From assembly GCF_014495685.1 (NCBI RefSeq), contig NZ_JACTVI010000006.1, positions 124,001 through 188,000 of the forward strand: DNA of 64,000 nt, read 5' to 3'. The notes below the pieces were generated by a model, which ran no database searches, was not told the origin of the DNA, and was given only the letters and a program-made list of their open reading frames with translations. A program made the position numbers and the translations under genes. Shown here one piece after another: positions 19,699 through 31,799 of this stretch (the first letter of the stretch is position 1; each line of letters opens with the position of its first letter). The stretch is from Streptomyces sp. TRM68367. Its GTDB lineage: Bacteria; Actinomycetota; Actinomycetes; Streptomycetales; Streptomycetaceae.

Positions 19699-21750
19699 AT
19701 GGCCGACCCCTCCAGCTACCGCCCCAAACCAGGAGAGATCCCGGACTCTCCGGGGGTGTACCGGTTCCGCGACGAGCACCGCCGGGTGATCTACGTCGGA
19801 AAGGCGAAGAGCCTGCGCCAGCGCCTGGCGAACTACTTCCAGGACCTTGCGGGCCTGCACCCGCGCACCCGCACCATGGTCACCACGGCGGCGTCCGTGG
19901 AGTGGACGGTGGTGTCCACGGAGGTCGAGGCGCTGCAGCTGGAGTACTCCTGGATCAAGGAGTACGACCCCCGGTTCAACGTCAAGTACCGCGACGACAA
20001 GAGCTACCCCTACCTCGCGGTGACGATGAGCGAGGAGTTCCCGCGCGTGCAGGTGATGCGCGGCCACAAGAAGAAGGGAGTGCGCTACTTCGGGCCGTAC
20101 GCGCACGCGTGGGCGATCCGCGACACCGTGGACCTGCTGCTGCGCGTCTTCCCGGTGCGCACCTGCTCGGCCGGCGTCTTCAAGAACGCCGCCCGCACCG
20201 GCCGCCCCTGCCTGCTCGGCTACATCGGCAAGTGCTCCGCGCCCTGCGTCGACCGGGTCTCCGCCGAGGAGCACCGCGAGCTGGCCGACGAGTTCTGCGA
20301 CTTCATGACCGGCCGCACGGGCACGTACATCCGCCGCCTGGAGAAGCGGATGACCGAGGCGGCCGGGGAGCTGGAGTACGAGCGTGCGGCCCGCCTGCGC
20401 GACGACATCGAGGCCCTGAAGAAGGCCATGGAGAAGAACGCGGTCGTGCTCGCCGACGCGACCGACGCCGACCTGATCGCGGTCGCCGAGGACGAGCTGG
20501 AGGCGGCCGTGCAGATCTTCCACGTGCGCGGCGGACGCGTGCGCGGCCAGCGCGGCTGGGTCACCGACAAGGTCGAGGAGATCACCACCGGCGCCCTGGT
20601 CGAGCACGCCCTGCAGCAGCTGTACGGCGAGGAGAGCGGGGACGCCGTCCCCAAGGAGGTGCTGGTTCCGGCCCTGCCCGACCCGGTGGAGCCGGTCCAG
20701 GAGTGGCTGACCGGCCGCCGCGGGTCCAACGTCTCGCTGCGCATCCCACAGCGCGGCGACAAGAAGGCACTCATGGAGACCGTGCAGCGCAACGCCCAGC
20801 AGGCGCTCGCCCTGCACAAGACCAAGCGCGCCTCCGACCTGACCACGCGCTCGCGTGCCCTGGAGGAGATCGCCGACGCCCTCGACCTGGACAGCGCCCC
20901 CCTCAGGGTCGAGTGCTTCGACATCTCTCACCTCCAGGGCGACGACGTCGTGGCCTCCATGGTCGTCTTCGAGGACGGACTGGCCCGCAAGAGCGAGTAC
21001 AGGCGCTTCCAGATCAAGGGCTTCGCCGGTCAGGACGACGTCCGGTCCATGCACGAGGTGATCACCCGCCGGTTCAGGCGCTACCTCGCCGAGAAGGAGA
21101 AGACCGGCGAGTGGGCCGACGGCGAGAACACCCTCACCGACGAAACCGACGACCTCAAGGACGACGAAGGCCGGCCCAAGAAGTTCGCCTACCCGCCCCA
21201 GCTCGTCGTCGTCGACGGCGGACAGCCGCAGGTCGCCGCCGCCCAGAAGGCCCTGGACGAGCTCGGCATCGACGACATCGCCGTGTGCGGCCTCGCCAAG
21301 CGCCTGGAGGAGGTCTGGCTGCCCGGCGACGACGACCCGGTGGTGCTGCCCCGCACCAGCGAGGGCCTGTACCTGCTCCAGCGCGTCCGTGACGAGGCCC
21401 ACCGCTTCGCGATCACCTACCAGCGCAGCAAACGCGCCAAGCGCTTCCGCGTCGGCCCCCTGGACGACGTGCCCGGTCTCGGCGAGACCCGCAAGCAGGC
21501 CCTGATCAAGCACTTCGGGTCGGTGAAGAAGCTGCGGGCCGCGACCATCGACCAGATCTGCGAGGTTCCCGGCATAGGCCGCAAAACGGCTGAAACCATT
21601 GCTGTGGCACTCGCCCAGGCGACCCCGGCCGCACCTGCCGTCAACACGGCGACTGGGGAGATCATGGAGGAGGAACCCGGAACAATGGGCTCCAGTGGGG
21701 AGCCCGTGAAGACGGGCGCCTCGGACGAGCGACGGGGGCAGGAGACATGA
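19699..21750 (+). CDS. uvrC: Excinuclease ABC subunit UvrC
   Basis: Dual endonuclease that makes both incisions in nucleotide excision repair; 683 residues. The N-terminal GIY-YIG nuclease is seen as GVYRFRD...[14 protein letters not shown] (residues ~15-45). A UVR motif that binds UvrB lies at ~215-250 ([20 protein letters not shown]). The RNase H-like 5' nuclease has [20 protein letters not shown] (~410) and [13 protein letters not shown] (~510). Tandem helix-hairpin-helices end the core ([34 protein letters not shown]). An ~50-residue acidic tail follows. No ribosome site precedes the ATG, consistent with a leaderless mRNA. It overlaps rapZ by 4 nt. Confidence 0.97.
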   Translation: MADPSSYRPKPGEIPDSPGVYRFRDEHRRVIYVGKAKSLRQRLANYFQDLAGLHPRTRTMVTTAASVEWTVVSTEVEALQLEYSWIKEYDPRFNVKYRDDKSYPYLAVTMSEEFPRVQVMRGHKKKGVRYFGPYAHAWAIRDTVDLLLRVFPVRTCSAGVFKNAARTGRPCLLGYIGKCSAPCVDRVSAEEHRELADEFCDFMTGRTGTYIRRLEKRMTEAAGELEYERAARLRDDIEALKKAMEKNAVVLADATDADLIAVAEDELEAAVQIFHVRGGRVRGQRGWVTDKVEEITTGALVEHALQQLYGEESGDAVPKEVLVPALPDPVEPVQEWLTGRRGSNVSLRIPQRGDKKALMETVQRNAQQALALHKTKRASDLTTRSRALEEIADALDLDSAPLRVECFDISHLQGDDVVASMVVFEDGLARKSEYRRFQIKGFAGQDDVRSMHEVITRRFRRYLAEKEKTGEWADGENTLTDETDDLKDDEGRPKKFAYPPQLVVVDGGQPQVAAAQKALDELGIDDIAVCGLAKRLEEVWLPGDDDPVVLPRTSEGLYLLQRVRDEAHRFAITYQRSKRAKRFRVGPLDDVPGLGETRKQALIKHFGSVKKLRAATIDQICEVPGIGRKTAETIAVALAQATPAAPAVNTATGEIMEEEPGTMGSSGEPVKTGASDERRGQET

Positions 21751-22706
21751 ATGTGAACAAGCACGACGGGCAACAAGATCAAGGCGGAGACGGAGCACAG
21801 GTGAGTACGGGCGCGACCAGCGAGGCGGGCGGGGCCCCCGACGCGGCCATCCCCGAGCTGGTGATCATCTCCGGCATGTCCGGGGCCGGCCGCTCGACGG
21901 CCGCCAAGTGTCTGGAGGACCTCGGCTGGTTCGTCGTCGACAACCTGCCGCCCGCGCTGATCCCCACCATGGTGGAGCTCGGCGCCCGCTCCCAGGGCAA
22001 CGTCGCGCGGATCGCGGTCGTCGTCGACGTCCGCGGCCGTCGCTTCTTCGACAACCTGCGCGAGTCCCTCGCCGACCTCGACACGCGCGGGGTCACCCGG
22101 CGGATCGTCTTCCTGGAGTCCTCCGACGACGCCCTGGTGCGCCGCTTCGAGTCGGTGCGCCGCCCGCACCCCCTCCAAGGCGACGGCCGCATCGTCGACG
22201 GCATCGCAACCGAGCGCCAGTTGCTGCGAGAGCTGCGCGGCGACGCCGACCTGGTGATCGACACCTCCGGGCTCAACGTGCACGAGCTGCGCGCCAAGAT
22301 GGACGCCCAGTTCGCCGGCGAGGAGGAGCCCGAGCTGCGAGCCACCGTCATGTCGTTCGGCTTCAAGTACGGCCTCCCCGTCGACGCCGACCTGGTCGTG
22401 GACATGCGGTTCCTGCCCAACCCGCACTGGGTCCCGGAGCTGCGCCAGTACACCGGCCTCAACGAGGAGGTGTCGGCGTACGTCTTCAACCAGCCCGGCG
22501 CCAAGGAGTTCCTCGACCGGTACGCCGAGCTGCTCCGCCTCGTGCAGACCGGCTACCGGCGCGAGGGCAAGCGCTATGTGACCATCGCCGTCGGCTGCAC
22601 CGGCGGCAAGCACCGCTCCGTCGCCATGTCGGAGAAGCTCGCCGCCCGGCTCGCCGCCGAGGGTGTGGAGACGGTGGTCGTGCACCGGGACATGGGACGC
22701 GAATGA
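21747..22706 (+). CDS. rapZ: RapZ/YvcJ-family nucleotide-binding protein
   Basis: 319 residues. The P-loop is GMSGAGRST near residue 43, with Arg where Lys is usual (GKS/T). It is followed by [13 protein letters not shown], and the C-terminal domain has [20 protein letters not shown]. RapZ in E. coli binds GlmZ RNA and glucosamine-6-phosphate; YvcJ-type proteins bind nucleotides and the role in actinobacteria is less clear. A 35-residue hydrophilic N-terminal extension is present. It overlaps uvrC (ATGA) and the next gene (ATGA). The rapZ-yvcK-whiA block is conserved in Gram-positives. Confidence 0.93.
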   Translation: MNVNKHDGQQDQGGDGAQVSTGATSEAGGAPDAAIPELVIISGMSGAGRSTAAKCLEDLGWFVVDNLPPALIPTMVELGARSQGNVARIAVVVDVRGRRFFDNLRESLADLDTRGVTRRIVFLESSDDALVRRFESVRRPHPLQGDGRIVDGIATERQLLRELRGDADLVIDTSGLNVHELRAKMDAQFAGEEEPELRATVMSFGFKYGLPVDADLVVDMRFLPNPHWVPELRQYTGLNEEVSAYVFNQPGAKEFLDRYAELLRLVQTGYRREGKRYVTIAVGCTGGKHRSVAMSEKLAARLAAEGVETVVVHRDMGRE

Positions 22707-23770
22707 CCGGACGTACACCACGGCTGAGCCGGCTGCGCCGCGTGGTGCCCGAGGGACGCGGCGGCCGGTCCGTCGAGGCCCGCGGCGCCAGACCACGCCG
22801 GCGCGGCGCCCAGCCCAAGGTCGTCGCCCTCGGCGGCGGCATGGGTCTGTCCGCCTCGCTGGCCGCGCTGCGCCGCATCACCGGCGACCTCACCGCCGTC
22901 GTCACGGTGGCCGACGACGGCGGCTCCAGCGGGCGCCTGCGCGACGAGCTGGGCGTGCTGCCGCCCGGCGACCTGCGCAAGGCGCTGGCCGCGCTGTGCG
23001 GCGACGACGACTGGGGCCAGACCTGGGCCCGGGTCATCCAGCACCGTTTCCAGTCCCAGGGCGAGCTGCACGAGCACGCGGTCGGCAACCTGCTCATCGT
23101 CGCCCTGTGGGAGCAGCTCGGTGACCACGTCCAGGCCCTGGACCTGGTCGGCAAGCTGCTCGGCGCGCACGGGCGCGTGCTGCCCATGTCGGCCGTCCCG
23201 CTGGAGCTCCAGGCCCTGGTCAGGGGGCACGACCCGGAGCGGCCCGACGAGATCGACACGGTACGGGGGCAGGCGACGGTCGCGCTCACCCCCGGCGAGG
23301 TGCAGACCGTGCGCCTCGTGCCGCAGGAGCCGCCGGCCGTCCCCGAGGCGGTGGAGGCCGTCCTCGACGCCGACTGGGTGGTGCTGGGCCCCGGCTCCTG
23401 GTTCTCCTCGGTCATCCCGCACCTGCTGGTGCCCGAACTGCGCGACGCACTCACGGCGACGAAGGCGCGCCGGGTGCTCTCCCTGAACCTCGCCCCGCAG
23501 CCCGGAGAAACCGAGGGCTTCTCCCCGCAGCGTCATTTGGAGGTTTTGGGACGACACGCCCCTAAACTCGCCCTGGACGTGGTGCTGGCCGACGAGGCCG
23601 CCGTGCCCGACCGCGCCTCGCTGACCGACGCCGCCAAGCGGTTCGGGGCCGCGGTCGAGCTGGCGCCCGTGGTCCGGCCCGACGGGACACCGAGGCACGA
23701 CCCGGAGCTGTTGGCCGCCGCGTACGACCGTATTTTTCGGATGCATGGAAGGATCGGCCCATGGCGATGA
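22703..23770 (+). CDS. yvcK: YvcK/CofD-like gluconeogenesis factor
   Basis: 355 residues of the YvcK (CofD-like) family, needed in Bacillus for growth on gluconeogenic carbon and for cell-wall morphogenesis, and binding UDP-sugars. The Rossmann-like start [19 protein letters not shown] (~38-56) and [20 protein letters not shown] are diagnostic, with [17 protein letters not shown] toward the C-terminus. A basic ~35-residue N-terminal extension precedes the domain. The ATG overlaps the rapZ stop by 4 nt; the end overlaps whiA by 10 nt, giving tight translational coupling. Confidence 0.93.
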   Translation: MTGRTPRLSRLRRVVPEGRGGRSVEARGARPRRRGAQPKVVALGGGMGLSASLAALRRITGDLTAVVTVADDGGSSGRLRDELGVLPPGDLRKALAALCGDDDWGQTWARVIQHRFQSQGELHEHAVGNLLIVALWEQLGDHVQALDLVGKLLGAHGRVLPMSAVPLELQALVRGHDPERPDEIDTVRGQATVALTPGEVQTVRLVPQEPPAVPEAVEAVLDADWVVLGPGSWFSSVIPHLLVPELRDALTATKARRVLSLNLAPQPGETEGFSPQRHLEVLGRHAPKLALDVVLADEAAVPDRASLTDAAKRFGAAVELAPVVRPDGTPRHDPELLAAAYDRIFRMHGRIGPWR

Positions 23771-24750
23771 CGCCAGCGGTGAAGGACGAGATCTCCCGGC
23801 TCCCCGTCACCCGGACCTGCTGCAGAAAGGCGGAGGTCTCCGCCAATCTGCGGTTCGCCGGCGGCCTCCACCTGGTGAGCGGGCGCATCGTGATCGAGGC
23901 GGAGCTGGACACCGCGATGGCGGCCCGCCGCCTCAAGCGGGACATCCTGGAGATCTTCGGCCACAGCTCGGAACTGATCGTGATGGCGCCCGGCGGACTG
24001 CGCCGCGGCTCGCGCTACGTCGTGCGCGTCGTCGCGGGCGGCGACCAGCTGGCCCGCCAGACCGGCCTGGTCGACGGCCGGGGCCGCCCGATCCGCGGCC
24101 TGCCCCCGCAGGTGGTCTCCGGCGCCACCTGTGACGCCGAGGCGGCCTGGCGCGGCGCGTTCCTGGCGCACGGCTCGCTGACCGAGCCCGGCCGCTCCTC
24201 CTCCCTGGAGGTGACCTGCCCAGGCCCCGAGGCCGCGCTCGCCCTGGTCGGCGCCGCCCGCCGCCTGCAGATCGCCGCGAAGGCCCGGGAGGTGCGCGGC
24301 GTGGACCGGGTGGTCGTCCGCGACGGTGACGCGATCGGCGCCCTGCTCACCCGGCTCGGCGCCCACGAGTCGGTGCTGGCCTGGGAGGAGCGCCGGATGC
24401 GCCGCGAGGTGCGCGCCACGGCCAACCGCCTCGCCAACTTCGACGACGCCAACCTGCGCCGCTCCGCGCGCGCCGCCGTGGCCGCCGGTGCCCGCGTGCA
24501 GCGCGCCCTGGAGATCCTCGGCGACGACGTCCCCGAGCACCTGGCCGCCGCCGGGCGCCTGCGCATGGAGCACAAGCAGGCCTCCCTGGAGGAGCTGGGC
24601 GCGCTCGCCGACCCGCCGCTCACCAAGGACGCGGTGGCCGGCCGTATCCGCCGCCTGCTCGCCATGGCCGACAAGCGCGCCGGCGACCTCGGCATCCCGG
24701 GTACGGAGGCGAACCTCTCGGAGGAGCTGGCCGACAACCTCGTGGGGTGA
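23761..24750 (+). CDS. whiA: Sporulation regulator WhiA
   Basis: 329-residue WhiA: an N-terminal LAGLIDADG-homing-endonuclease-like domain without nuclease function, and a C-terminal helix-turn-helix ([20 protein letters not shown], residues ~280-300). In Streptomyces WhiA acts with WhiB to switch on sporulation septation genes. The sequence [19 protein letters not shown] and the rest are near-identical, from memory, to S. coelicolor WhiA. The ATG at 23761 lies inside the end of the yvcK-type gene; in S. coelicolor a developmental promoter within the upstream gene is known. A 12-bp-stem terminator follows. Confidence 0.97.
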   Translation: MAMTPAVKDEISRLPVTRTCCRKAEVSANLRFAGGLHLVSGRIVIEAELDTAMAARRLKRDILEIFGHSSELIVMAPGGLRRGSRYVVRVVAGGDQLARQTGLVDGRGRPIRGLPPQVVSGATCDAEAAWRGAFLAHGSLTEPGRSSSLEVTCPGPEAALALVGAARRLQIAAKAREVRGVDRVVVRDGDAIGALLTRLGAHESVLAWEERRMRREVRATANRLANFDDANLRRSARAAVAAGARVQRALEILGDDVPEHLAAAGRLRMEHKQASLEELGALADPPLTKDAVAGRIRRLLAMADKRAGDLGIPGTEANLSEELADNLVG

Positions 24751-24784
24751 GCTGACACAGCACCAACCTGACACGGAACCAACA

Positions 24785-24823
24785 CGCCGGTGCCGACGCC
24801 CACTTGGGTGATCGGCACCGGCG
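24785..24823 (+). terminator. Terminator after whiA
   Basis: CGCCGGTGCCGA (24785-24796) and TCGGCACCGGCG (24812-24823) form a perfect 12-bp stem, followed by a short T-rich stretch (TTTGCGTGT). Confidence 0.85.
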
Positions 24824-24917
24824 TTTGCGTGTCGTTGAGGCGCTCTTGACCGGATCGCGCGGTGGCATGAGCCTGGCAACCATTCGTCCTTGTGGCGAAC
24901 CACCGCTAGGGGGGTTC

Positions 24918-27872
24918 ATGAGACACAGAGCGAGATCGATCCTCGCTGTCGGCGCGCTCCTGATCGGCGGAGCGAGCCTCGCACCCATCGCCCGGGCAGA
25001 ACCCGGAAGCTCACCCGCATCCGACACCGCCGAAGTCAAGGTCTTCCGCGCCGACGTCACGCAGCAGCAGGTACCTCTGCTGCTGGCGGCCGGACAGGAC
25101 GGCCACGAACTCGGCGAACGGGTGCCCGACAAGGGCACGGGTACCGTCGAGCTCTACCTCACCGACCAGCAGGCGAAGAAGCTGGAGAAACAGGGTGTCG
25201 ACCTCACCGAACACACCCTCTCCACCAAGGCCGAGGCGCGCGTCGAGGACGCGGCGCAGAGCGTGTTCCGCCCGTACGGCGGCAGCGGCGGCCTGAAGGA
25301 GGAGATCCTCAGGGCCGGCCAGCGGCATCCCGGCCTGACCAAGGTCGTCTCCATCGGCAAGACGATCAAGGGCCAGGACATCCTCGCGCTGAAGCTCACC
25401 AAGGGCGCGAAGAAGTCCAAGGACGGCTCCAGGCCCGCCGTGCTGTACCTGTCGGCGCAGCACGCGCGCGAGTGGATCACGCCGGAGATGACAAGGCGGC
25501 TGCTCCACCACTACCTGGACCACTACAAGACCGACAAACGCATCAAGAAGATCGTCGACACGACCGAGCTGTGGTTCGTCCCGACGGCCAACCCCGACGG
25601 CTACGACTACACGTTCGAGAGCGACGACACCCGCCTGTGGCGCAAGAACCTGCGGGACGTCAACGGCGACGGCACCATCACCACCGGGGACGGCGTCGAC
25701 CTCAACCGCAACTTCGCCTACAAGTGGGGCTACGACGACGAGGGCTCGTCCCCCAACCCCACCAGCCAGACCTACCGCGGCGCGGGACCGAACTCCGAGC
25801 CCGAGACCCGCGCGATGGACGCCTTCCAGAAGCGGATCGGCTTCACCTACGGCATCAACTACCACTCCGCGGCCGAACTCATCCTTTACGGCGTCGGCTG
25901 GCAGGTCGCCACCCACACCCCGGACGACGTCCTCTACGAGGCCCTCGCCGGCACCCCCGACGAGCCCGCGATCCCCGGCTACCACCCGCAGCTCTCCTCC
26001 GAGCTGTACACCACCAACGGCGAATCGGACGGCCACGCGGCCAACGTCAACGGCATGGCGATGTTCACCCCGGAGATGTCGACCTGCGAGACCGCCTCGA
26101 ACGCCGACCCGAACGACGCGTGGAAGCCCACCGACTGCCGTTCCATCTTCACCTTCCCGGACGACGAGAAGCTGATCCAGCAGGAGTTCGCGAAGAACAT
26201 CCCCTTCGCGCTCTCCGTCGCCGAGTCCGCCGCCCACCCCGACCGGCCGTCCTCCGCGGTCGGCCTGAGCGCCGCCGACTTCACCCCGGCCGCGTTCACG
26301 ACGTCGTACTCGCGCGGTGCCGACCAGGAGGTCTCCGTCGTCGCACGCAAGTCGGTGCGGGACAAGGAGCTCAAGTACCGCGTCAACGGCGGCCGCACCG
26401 AGGACATGGCGCTGAAGCCGTGGAAGGGCGGCCAGACGTACGGCGGTGACGACAACCTTCACTTCGACGAGTACCGGGCCGAGGTCGCCGACGGCGACCC
26501 GGGTGACAAGGTCGAGGTGTGGTTCACCGGCGAGACGAAGAGCGGGAAGCCCGTCTCCAGCAAGCGCTTCACCTACACCGTCGCGGAGCGGCCCCGGGCG
26601 GACACCCTCGTCGTCGCCGAGGAGGGCCAGGCCGCCACACAGGCGCAGAAATACGTCGACGCGCTCAGGGCCAACGGCCGCAGGGCGGTGATCTGGGACG
26701 TCGCCACCCGGGGCGCGCCCGACGCGCTCGGCGTGCTGAGCCACTTCGACACCGTCCTCCACTACACGGGCGCGAGCGTCCCCGGCGTCGCCACCCAGCT
26801 CCAGCTGCGCGCCTTTCTCAACGAGGGCGGCAAGCTCCTGGAGGCCGGCGAGCAGGCCGGCGGCAGCGTCGACCTCGGCGGCGGTGTCCTGTCCGACGAC
26901 TTCAGTCAGTACTACCTGGGCGCCTACTCGCGTACGTCGACCTCCGGGGCCACCGGCTTCACCGGCGCCGGCAAGCTGGGGGGCTTCACCGGCGCCCTCG
27001 GGGGCACGCCCGGCAACCCGCTGGACAAGGCCGGCACGTACGGGGTCACCTCCGACGAGCTGCCCGCCGACGAGTTCCCCCAGTTCGCGAGCGCGGGCGC
27101 GGGACAGTTCGCCGGGACGGCCAACCCGTACGGGCCGTATGCGGGCTCGTTCATGGCCGCCGCCGTCCACACCGACGATGCCTACAAGCGCCTCACCCGC
27201 ACCATCGACCTCACCGGCACCGGCGCGGCCGACAAGCCCACGCTCGGCACCCGGCTGTTGTGGGACACCGAGTCCGGCTACGACCACGTGCTGGTCGAGG
27301 CCCGCACCGCCGGGGGCGACGACTGGACGACGCTCCCCGAGGCGGGCGGCGCGACCGGGACCGCCGTGCCGGCCGACTGCGCGGGCGGCTTCTACGTCGG
27401 TGAGCACCCGTGGCTGAAGCACTACCTGACCGTGGCGGCCGACGGCTGCACCGCGACCGGCACCACCGGGAAGTGGAACAGCCTCACCGGCGCCTCCGAC
27501 GGCTGGCAGCAGGTGGCCTTCGACCTGAGCGCGTACGCGGGGAAGACGGTCGAGGTGTCGATCAGCTACGTCACCGACCCCGGCACCGGCGGCCACGGCG
27601 TCCTCGCCGACGAGGCCTCCCTCGTCGTCGGCGGCACCGCCACCGAGACCGAGGGCTTCGAGACCTCGCTCGGCGCCTGGAGAGTCGCCGGACCGCCCCC
27701 GGGCAGCCCGGCCGTCCAGAAGGACTGGTCCCGCAGCGGAGCGCTCTTCCAGACCTACGGCGCGGTCACCACGGGCGACACCGTGCTGCTGGGCTTCGGC
27801 CTGGAGCAGATCCCCGCGGCGGCCGACCGAAAGGCGCTCATCAAGAAGGCCCTCGGGGCACTGGAAGGGTGA
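24918..27872 (+). CDS. Secreted M14 zinc carboxypeptidase with immune-inhibitor-A-like C-terminal region
   Basis: 984 residues. An N-terminal signal peptide is clear (basic RHRAR, hydrophobic SILAVGALLIGGASL, then PIARAEP). The M14 domain (~residues 115-440) has HAREWITPEM with the His and Glu zinc ligands, TANPDGYDYTFESDDTRLWRK, GVDLNRNFAYKWG, the third ligand in GINYHSAAE, and catalytic Glu in MFTPEMSTCE. The remaining ~500 residues include a flavodoxin-like segment (TLVVAEEGQAAT...) and a MAM/VEG-type segment resembling the C-terminus of immune inhibitor A peptidases (DGWQQVAFDLSAYAGKTVEV). The ATG at 24918 has AGGGGGG upstream. Probably an extracellular protein degrader. Confidence 0.92.
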   Translation: MRHRARSILAVGALLIGGASLAPIARAEPGSSPASDTAEVKVFRADVTQQQVPLLLAAGQDGHELGERVPDKGTGTVELYLTDQQAKKLEKQGVDLTEHTLSTKAEARVEDAAQSVFRPYGGSGGLKEEILRAGQRHPGLTKVVSIGKTIKGQDILALKLTKGAKKSKDGSRPAVLYLSAQHAREWITPEMTRRLLHHYLDHYKTDKRIKKIVDTTELWFVPTANPDGYDYTFESDDTRLWRKNLRDVNGDGTITTGDGVDLNRNFAYKWGYDDEGSSPNPTSQTYRGAGPNSEPETRAMDAFQKRIGFTYGINYHSAAELILYGVGWQVATHTPDDVLYEALAGTPDEPAIPGYHPQLSSELYTTNGESDGHAANVNGMAMFTPEMSTCETASNADPNDAWKPTDCRSIFTFPDDEKLIQQEFAKNIPFALSVAESAAHPDRPSSAVGLSAADFTPAAFTTSYSRGADQEVSVVARKSVRDKELKYRVNGGRTEDMALKPWKGGQTYGGDDNLHFDEYRAEVADGDPGDKVEVWFTGETKSGKPVSSKRFTYTVAERPRADTLVVAEEGQAATQAQKYVDALRANGRRAVIWDVATRGAPDALGVLSHFDTVLHYTGASVPGVATQLQLRAFLNEGGKLLEAGEQAGGSVDLGGGVLSDDFSQYYLGAYSRTSTSGATGFTGAGKLGGFTGALGGTPGNPLDKAGTYGVTSDELPADEFPQFASAGAGQFAGTANPYGPYAGSFMAAAVHTDDAYKRLTRTIDLTGTGAADKPTLGTRLLWDTESGYDHVLVEARTAGGDDWTTLPEAGGATGTAVPADCAGGFYVGEHPWLKHYLTVAADGCTATGTTGKWNSLTGASDGWQQVAFDLSAYAGKTVEVSISYVTDPGTGGHGVLADEASLVVGGTATETEGFETSLGAWRVAGPPPGSPAVQKDWSRSGALFQTYGAVTTGDTVLLGFGLEQIPAAADRKALIKKALGALEG

Positions 27873-27945
27873 CGACCCCAGTCAACAGGCACTGACACTC
27901 CGTAGCGAAATCGAGTGAACCGACCCCTGTCGCGGGCTCCGGTCC

Positions 27946-27983
27946 GGGCGGTCCGTACCCCTACTGGCGGGTACGGACCGCCC
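27946..27983 (+). terminator. Terminator after the carboxypeptidase gene
   Basis: Perfect 15-bp inverted repeat GGGCGGTCCGTACCC / GGGTACGGACCGCCC with an 8-nt loop. Confidence 0.85.
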
Positions 27984-28033
27984 TGCCGTGTATGGGGCAT
28001 CTAGATGTCACCCCCGACGGCCCGGGGAGGTAG

Positions 28034-29116
<1,083 letters not shown>

Positions 29117-29149
29117 TCAACACCGAAGCAGGCACCTTTGATGTGAGGC

Positions 29150-29189
29150 CAGGGCTCGGGCAGCGCAGGGACGCGCTGTCCGAGCCCTG
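29150..29189 (+). terminator. Terminator/attenuator between gap and pgk
   Basis: A 17-bp stem with a single G-T pair (CAGGGCTCGGGCAGCGC / GCGCTGTCCGAGCCCTG) and a 6-nt loop. Confidence 0.8.
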
Positions 29190-29263
29190 ACTCACGTACA
29201 GCTCGGACATGTTGGATCACGAGCGTTTCCGAGCGATCACGAGCCCTCCTCAGGAGCCCCCTC

Positions 29264-30475
29264 ATGAAGACGATCGACGAACTCCTCTCCGAAGGCGTCG
29301 CGGGCCGGCGGGTCTTCGTCCGCGCCGACCTGAACGTGCCGCTGGACGGCACCAGCATCACCGATGACGGCCGCATCCGCGCCGTGCTGCCCACCGTCAA
29401 GGCCCTCGCCGAGGCGGGCGCCCGCGTGGTCGTCGCCTCGCACCTCGGCCGCCCCAAGGGTGCCCCGGACCCGGCGTTCTCCCTCGCCCCGGCCGCCGCG
29501 CGCCTCGGTGAACTCCTCGGCCCCGACGTCCGGTTCGCCACCGACACGGTCGGCGAGTCCGCGCAGTCGACCGTCGCCGGCCTCGCCGACGGCCAGGTCG
29601 CGGTCATCGAGAACCTCCGCTTCAACGCCGGCGAGACCGCCAAGGACGACGCCGAGCGCGGCGCCTTCGCCGACCGGCTCGCCGCCCTCGCCGACCTCTA
29701 CGTCGGTGACGGCTTCGGCGCGGTGCACCGGGGGCACGCCTCCGTGTACGACCTCCCGGCCCGCCTGCCGCACGCCGCCGGCTACCTCATCGCGAACGAG
29801 GTCGCCGTCCTGAAGAAGCTCACCGAGGAAGTCCAGCGGCCCTACGTGGTCGCCCTCGGCGGCGCCAAGGTCTCCGACAAGCTCGCCGTGATCGACCAGC
29901 TGCTCGGCAAGGCCGACCGGATCCTCATCGGCGGCGGCATGGCGTACACCTTCCTCAAGGCCAAGGGCTACGAGATCGGCAAGTCCCTCCTCCAGGAGGA
30001 CCAGATCCCGGTCGTACAGGAGTACGTCGAGCGCGCCGAGAAGACCGGCGTCGAGCTGGTCCTGCCGGTCGACACGCTGGTCGGGCCCGGCTTCCCGGAC
30101 CTGAAGACCAAGGCCCCGGCCAACCCCACGGCCGTCGCCGCGGACGCCATGCCCGCCGACCAGGAGGGCCTCGACATCGGCCCGGAAACCCGCAAGCTGT
30201 ACGCCTCGAAGCTCGCCGACGCCGCCACCGTCTTCTGGAACGGCCCCATGGGCGTCTTCGAGCACCCCGACTACGCCGAGGGCACCAGGGCGGTCGCCCA
30301 GGCCCTCATCGACTCCCCGGGCTTCACCGTGGTCGGCGGCGGCGACTCCGCCGCAGCCGTCCGCACCCTGGGCTTCGACGAGAACGCATTCGGCCACATC
30401 TCGACCGGTGGCGGCGCCTCCCTCGAATACCTCGAGGGCAAGACGCTCCCCGGCCTCGCCGCACTGGAGGACTGA
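29264..30475 (+). CDS. pgk: Phosphoglycerate kinase
   Basis: Transfers phosphate from 1,3-bisphosphoglycerate to ADP. 403 residues, normal length. The substrate motif RVFVRADLNVPLDG (~18-31), SHLGRPKGAPDP, the conserved ALGGAKVSDKL, and the nucleotide motif VVGGGDSAAAVR near the end are all present. The ATG has CAGGAG about 9 nt upstream. tpiA begins 7 nt after the stop, so they are co-transcribed. Confidence 0.97.
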   Translation: MKTIDELLSEGVAGRRVFVRADLNVPLDGTSITDDGRIRAVLPTVKALAEAGARVVVASHLGRPKGAPDPAFSLAPAAARLGELLGPDVRFATDTVGESAQSTVAGLADGQVAVIENLRFNAGETAKDDAERGAFADRLAALADLYVGDGFGAVHRGHASVYDLPARLPHAAGYLIANEVAVLKKLTEEVQRPYVVALGGAKVSDKLAVIDQLLGKADRILIGGGMAYTFLKAKGYEIGKSLLQEDQIPVVQEYVERAEKTGVELVLPVDTLVGPGFPDLKTKAPANPTAVAADAMPADQEGLDIGPETRKLYASKLADAATVFWNGPMGVFEHPDYAEGTRAVAQALIDSPGFTVVGGGDSAAAVRTLGFDENAFGHISTGGGASLEYLEGKTLPGLAALED

Positions 30476-30481
30476 CCCCGC

Positions 30482-31258
<777 letters not shown>

Positions 31259-31291
31259 GTATGCGGTAGCGGCGGAACGTCGTACCCTGGC

Positions 31292-31318
31292 GGGGTCCAG
31301 CACATTCTGCTGGGCCCC
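31292..31318 (+). terminator. Terminator/attenuator between tpiA and secG
   Basis: GGGGTCCAGCA / TGCTGGGCCCC, an 11-bp stem with one T-G pair and a 5-nt loop, 33 nt after the tpiA stop. Confidence 0.7.
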
Positions 31319-31353
31319 GTCGTCCATCCGAATCCGAGGAAGTTGGTCCAGCC

Positions 31354-31590
31354 GTGGTTCTGGGGTTCTCCATCGCCCTGATCGTCTTCAGCCTGCTGCT
31401 GATGCTGCTGGTGCTGATGCACAAGGGGAAGGGCGGCGGCCTGTCCGACATGTTCGGCGGTGGCATGCAGTCGTCCGTCGGCGGCTCCTCGGTCGCCGAG
31501 CGCAATCTCGACCGGATCACCGTCGTGGTCGGTCTGCTGTGGCTCGCGTGCATTGTCGTGCTCGGTCTGCTGATGAAGGCGAACAACTGA
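31354..31590 (+). CDS. secG: Preprotein translocase subunit SecG
   Basis: 78-residue membrane protein of the SecYEG channel, with two transmembrane helices (FSIALIVFSLLLMLLVLMH and ITVVVGLLWLACIVVLGLL) around a conserved glycine-rich loop GKGGGLSDMFGGGM. The GTG start has GAGGAAG upstream at a rather long spacing (~12 nt). Its place after tpiA is conserved across actinobacteria. A large terminator follows. Confidence 0.95.
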   Translation: MVLGFSIALIVFSLLLMLLVLMHKGKGGGLSDMFGGGMQSSVGGSSVAERNLDRITVVVGLLWLACIVVLGLLMKANN

Positions 31591-31618
31591 CCACTGCGCG
31601 TATTCCGCACGCATTCCG

Positions 31619-31676
31619 ACGCAAGGCCCCATGTTCGGTACGCGCTCGTGAGCGCGGCCTATCATGGGGCTTGCGT
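31619..31676 (+). terminator. Nested terminator after secG
   Basis: The outer stem ACGCAAGGCCCCATG / CATGGGGCTTGCGT (one bulge) encloses CGCGCT/AGCGCG. Confidence 0.8.
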
Positions 31677-31704
31677 CAGAGTGGGGAGCTTGTAACTCCG
31701 ATCA

Positions 31705-31733
31705 CTGGACGCGCGTTGGGCCTTACGTAGACT
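31705..31733 (+). promoter_or_regulatory. Candidate promoter of the RbpA-family gene
   Basis: CTGGAC, a 17-nt spacer and TAGACT. The transcript would have a leader of about 60 nt with a perfect 8-bp hairpin (GCGAAGCG / CGCTTCGC, 31746-31772). Confidence 0.45.
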
Positions 31734-31799
31734 GAGGCGCTCGCAGCGAAGCGGCACGCCGACTCGCTTCGCCGCACCATCACGCAGGGAGTTACGACC

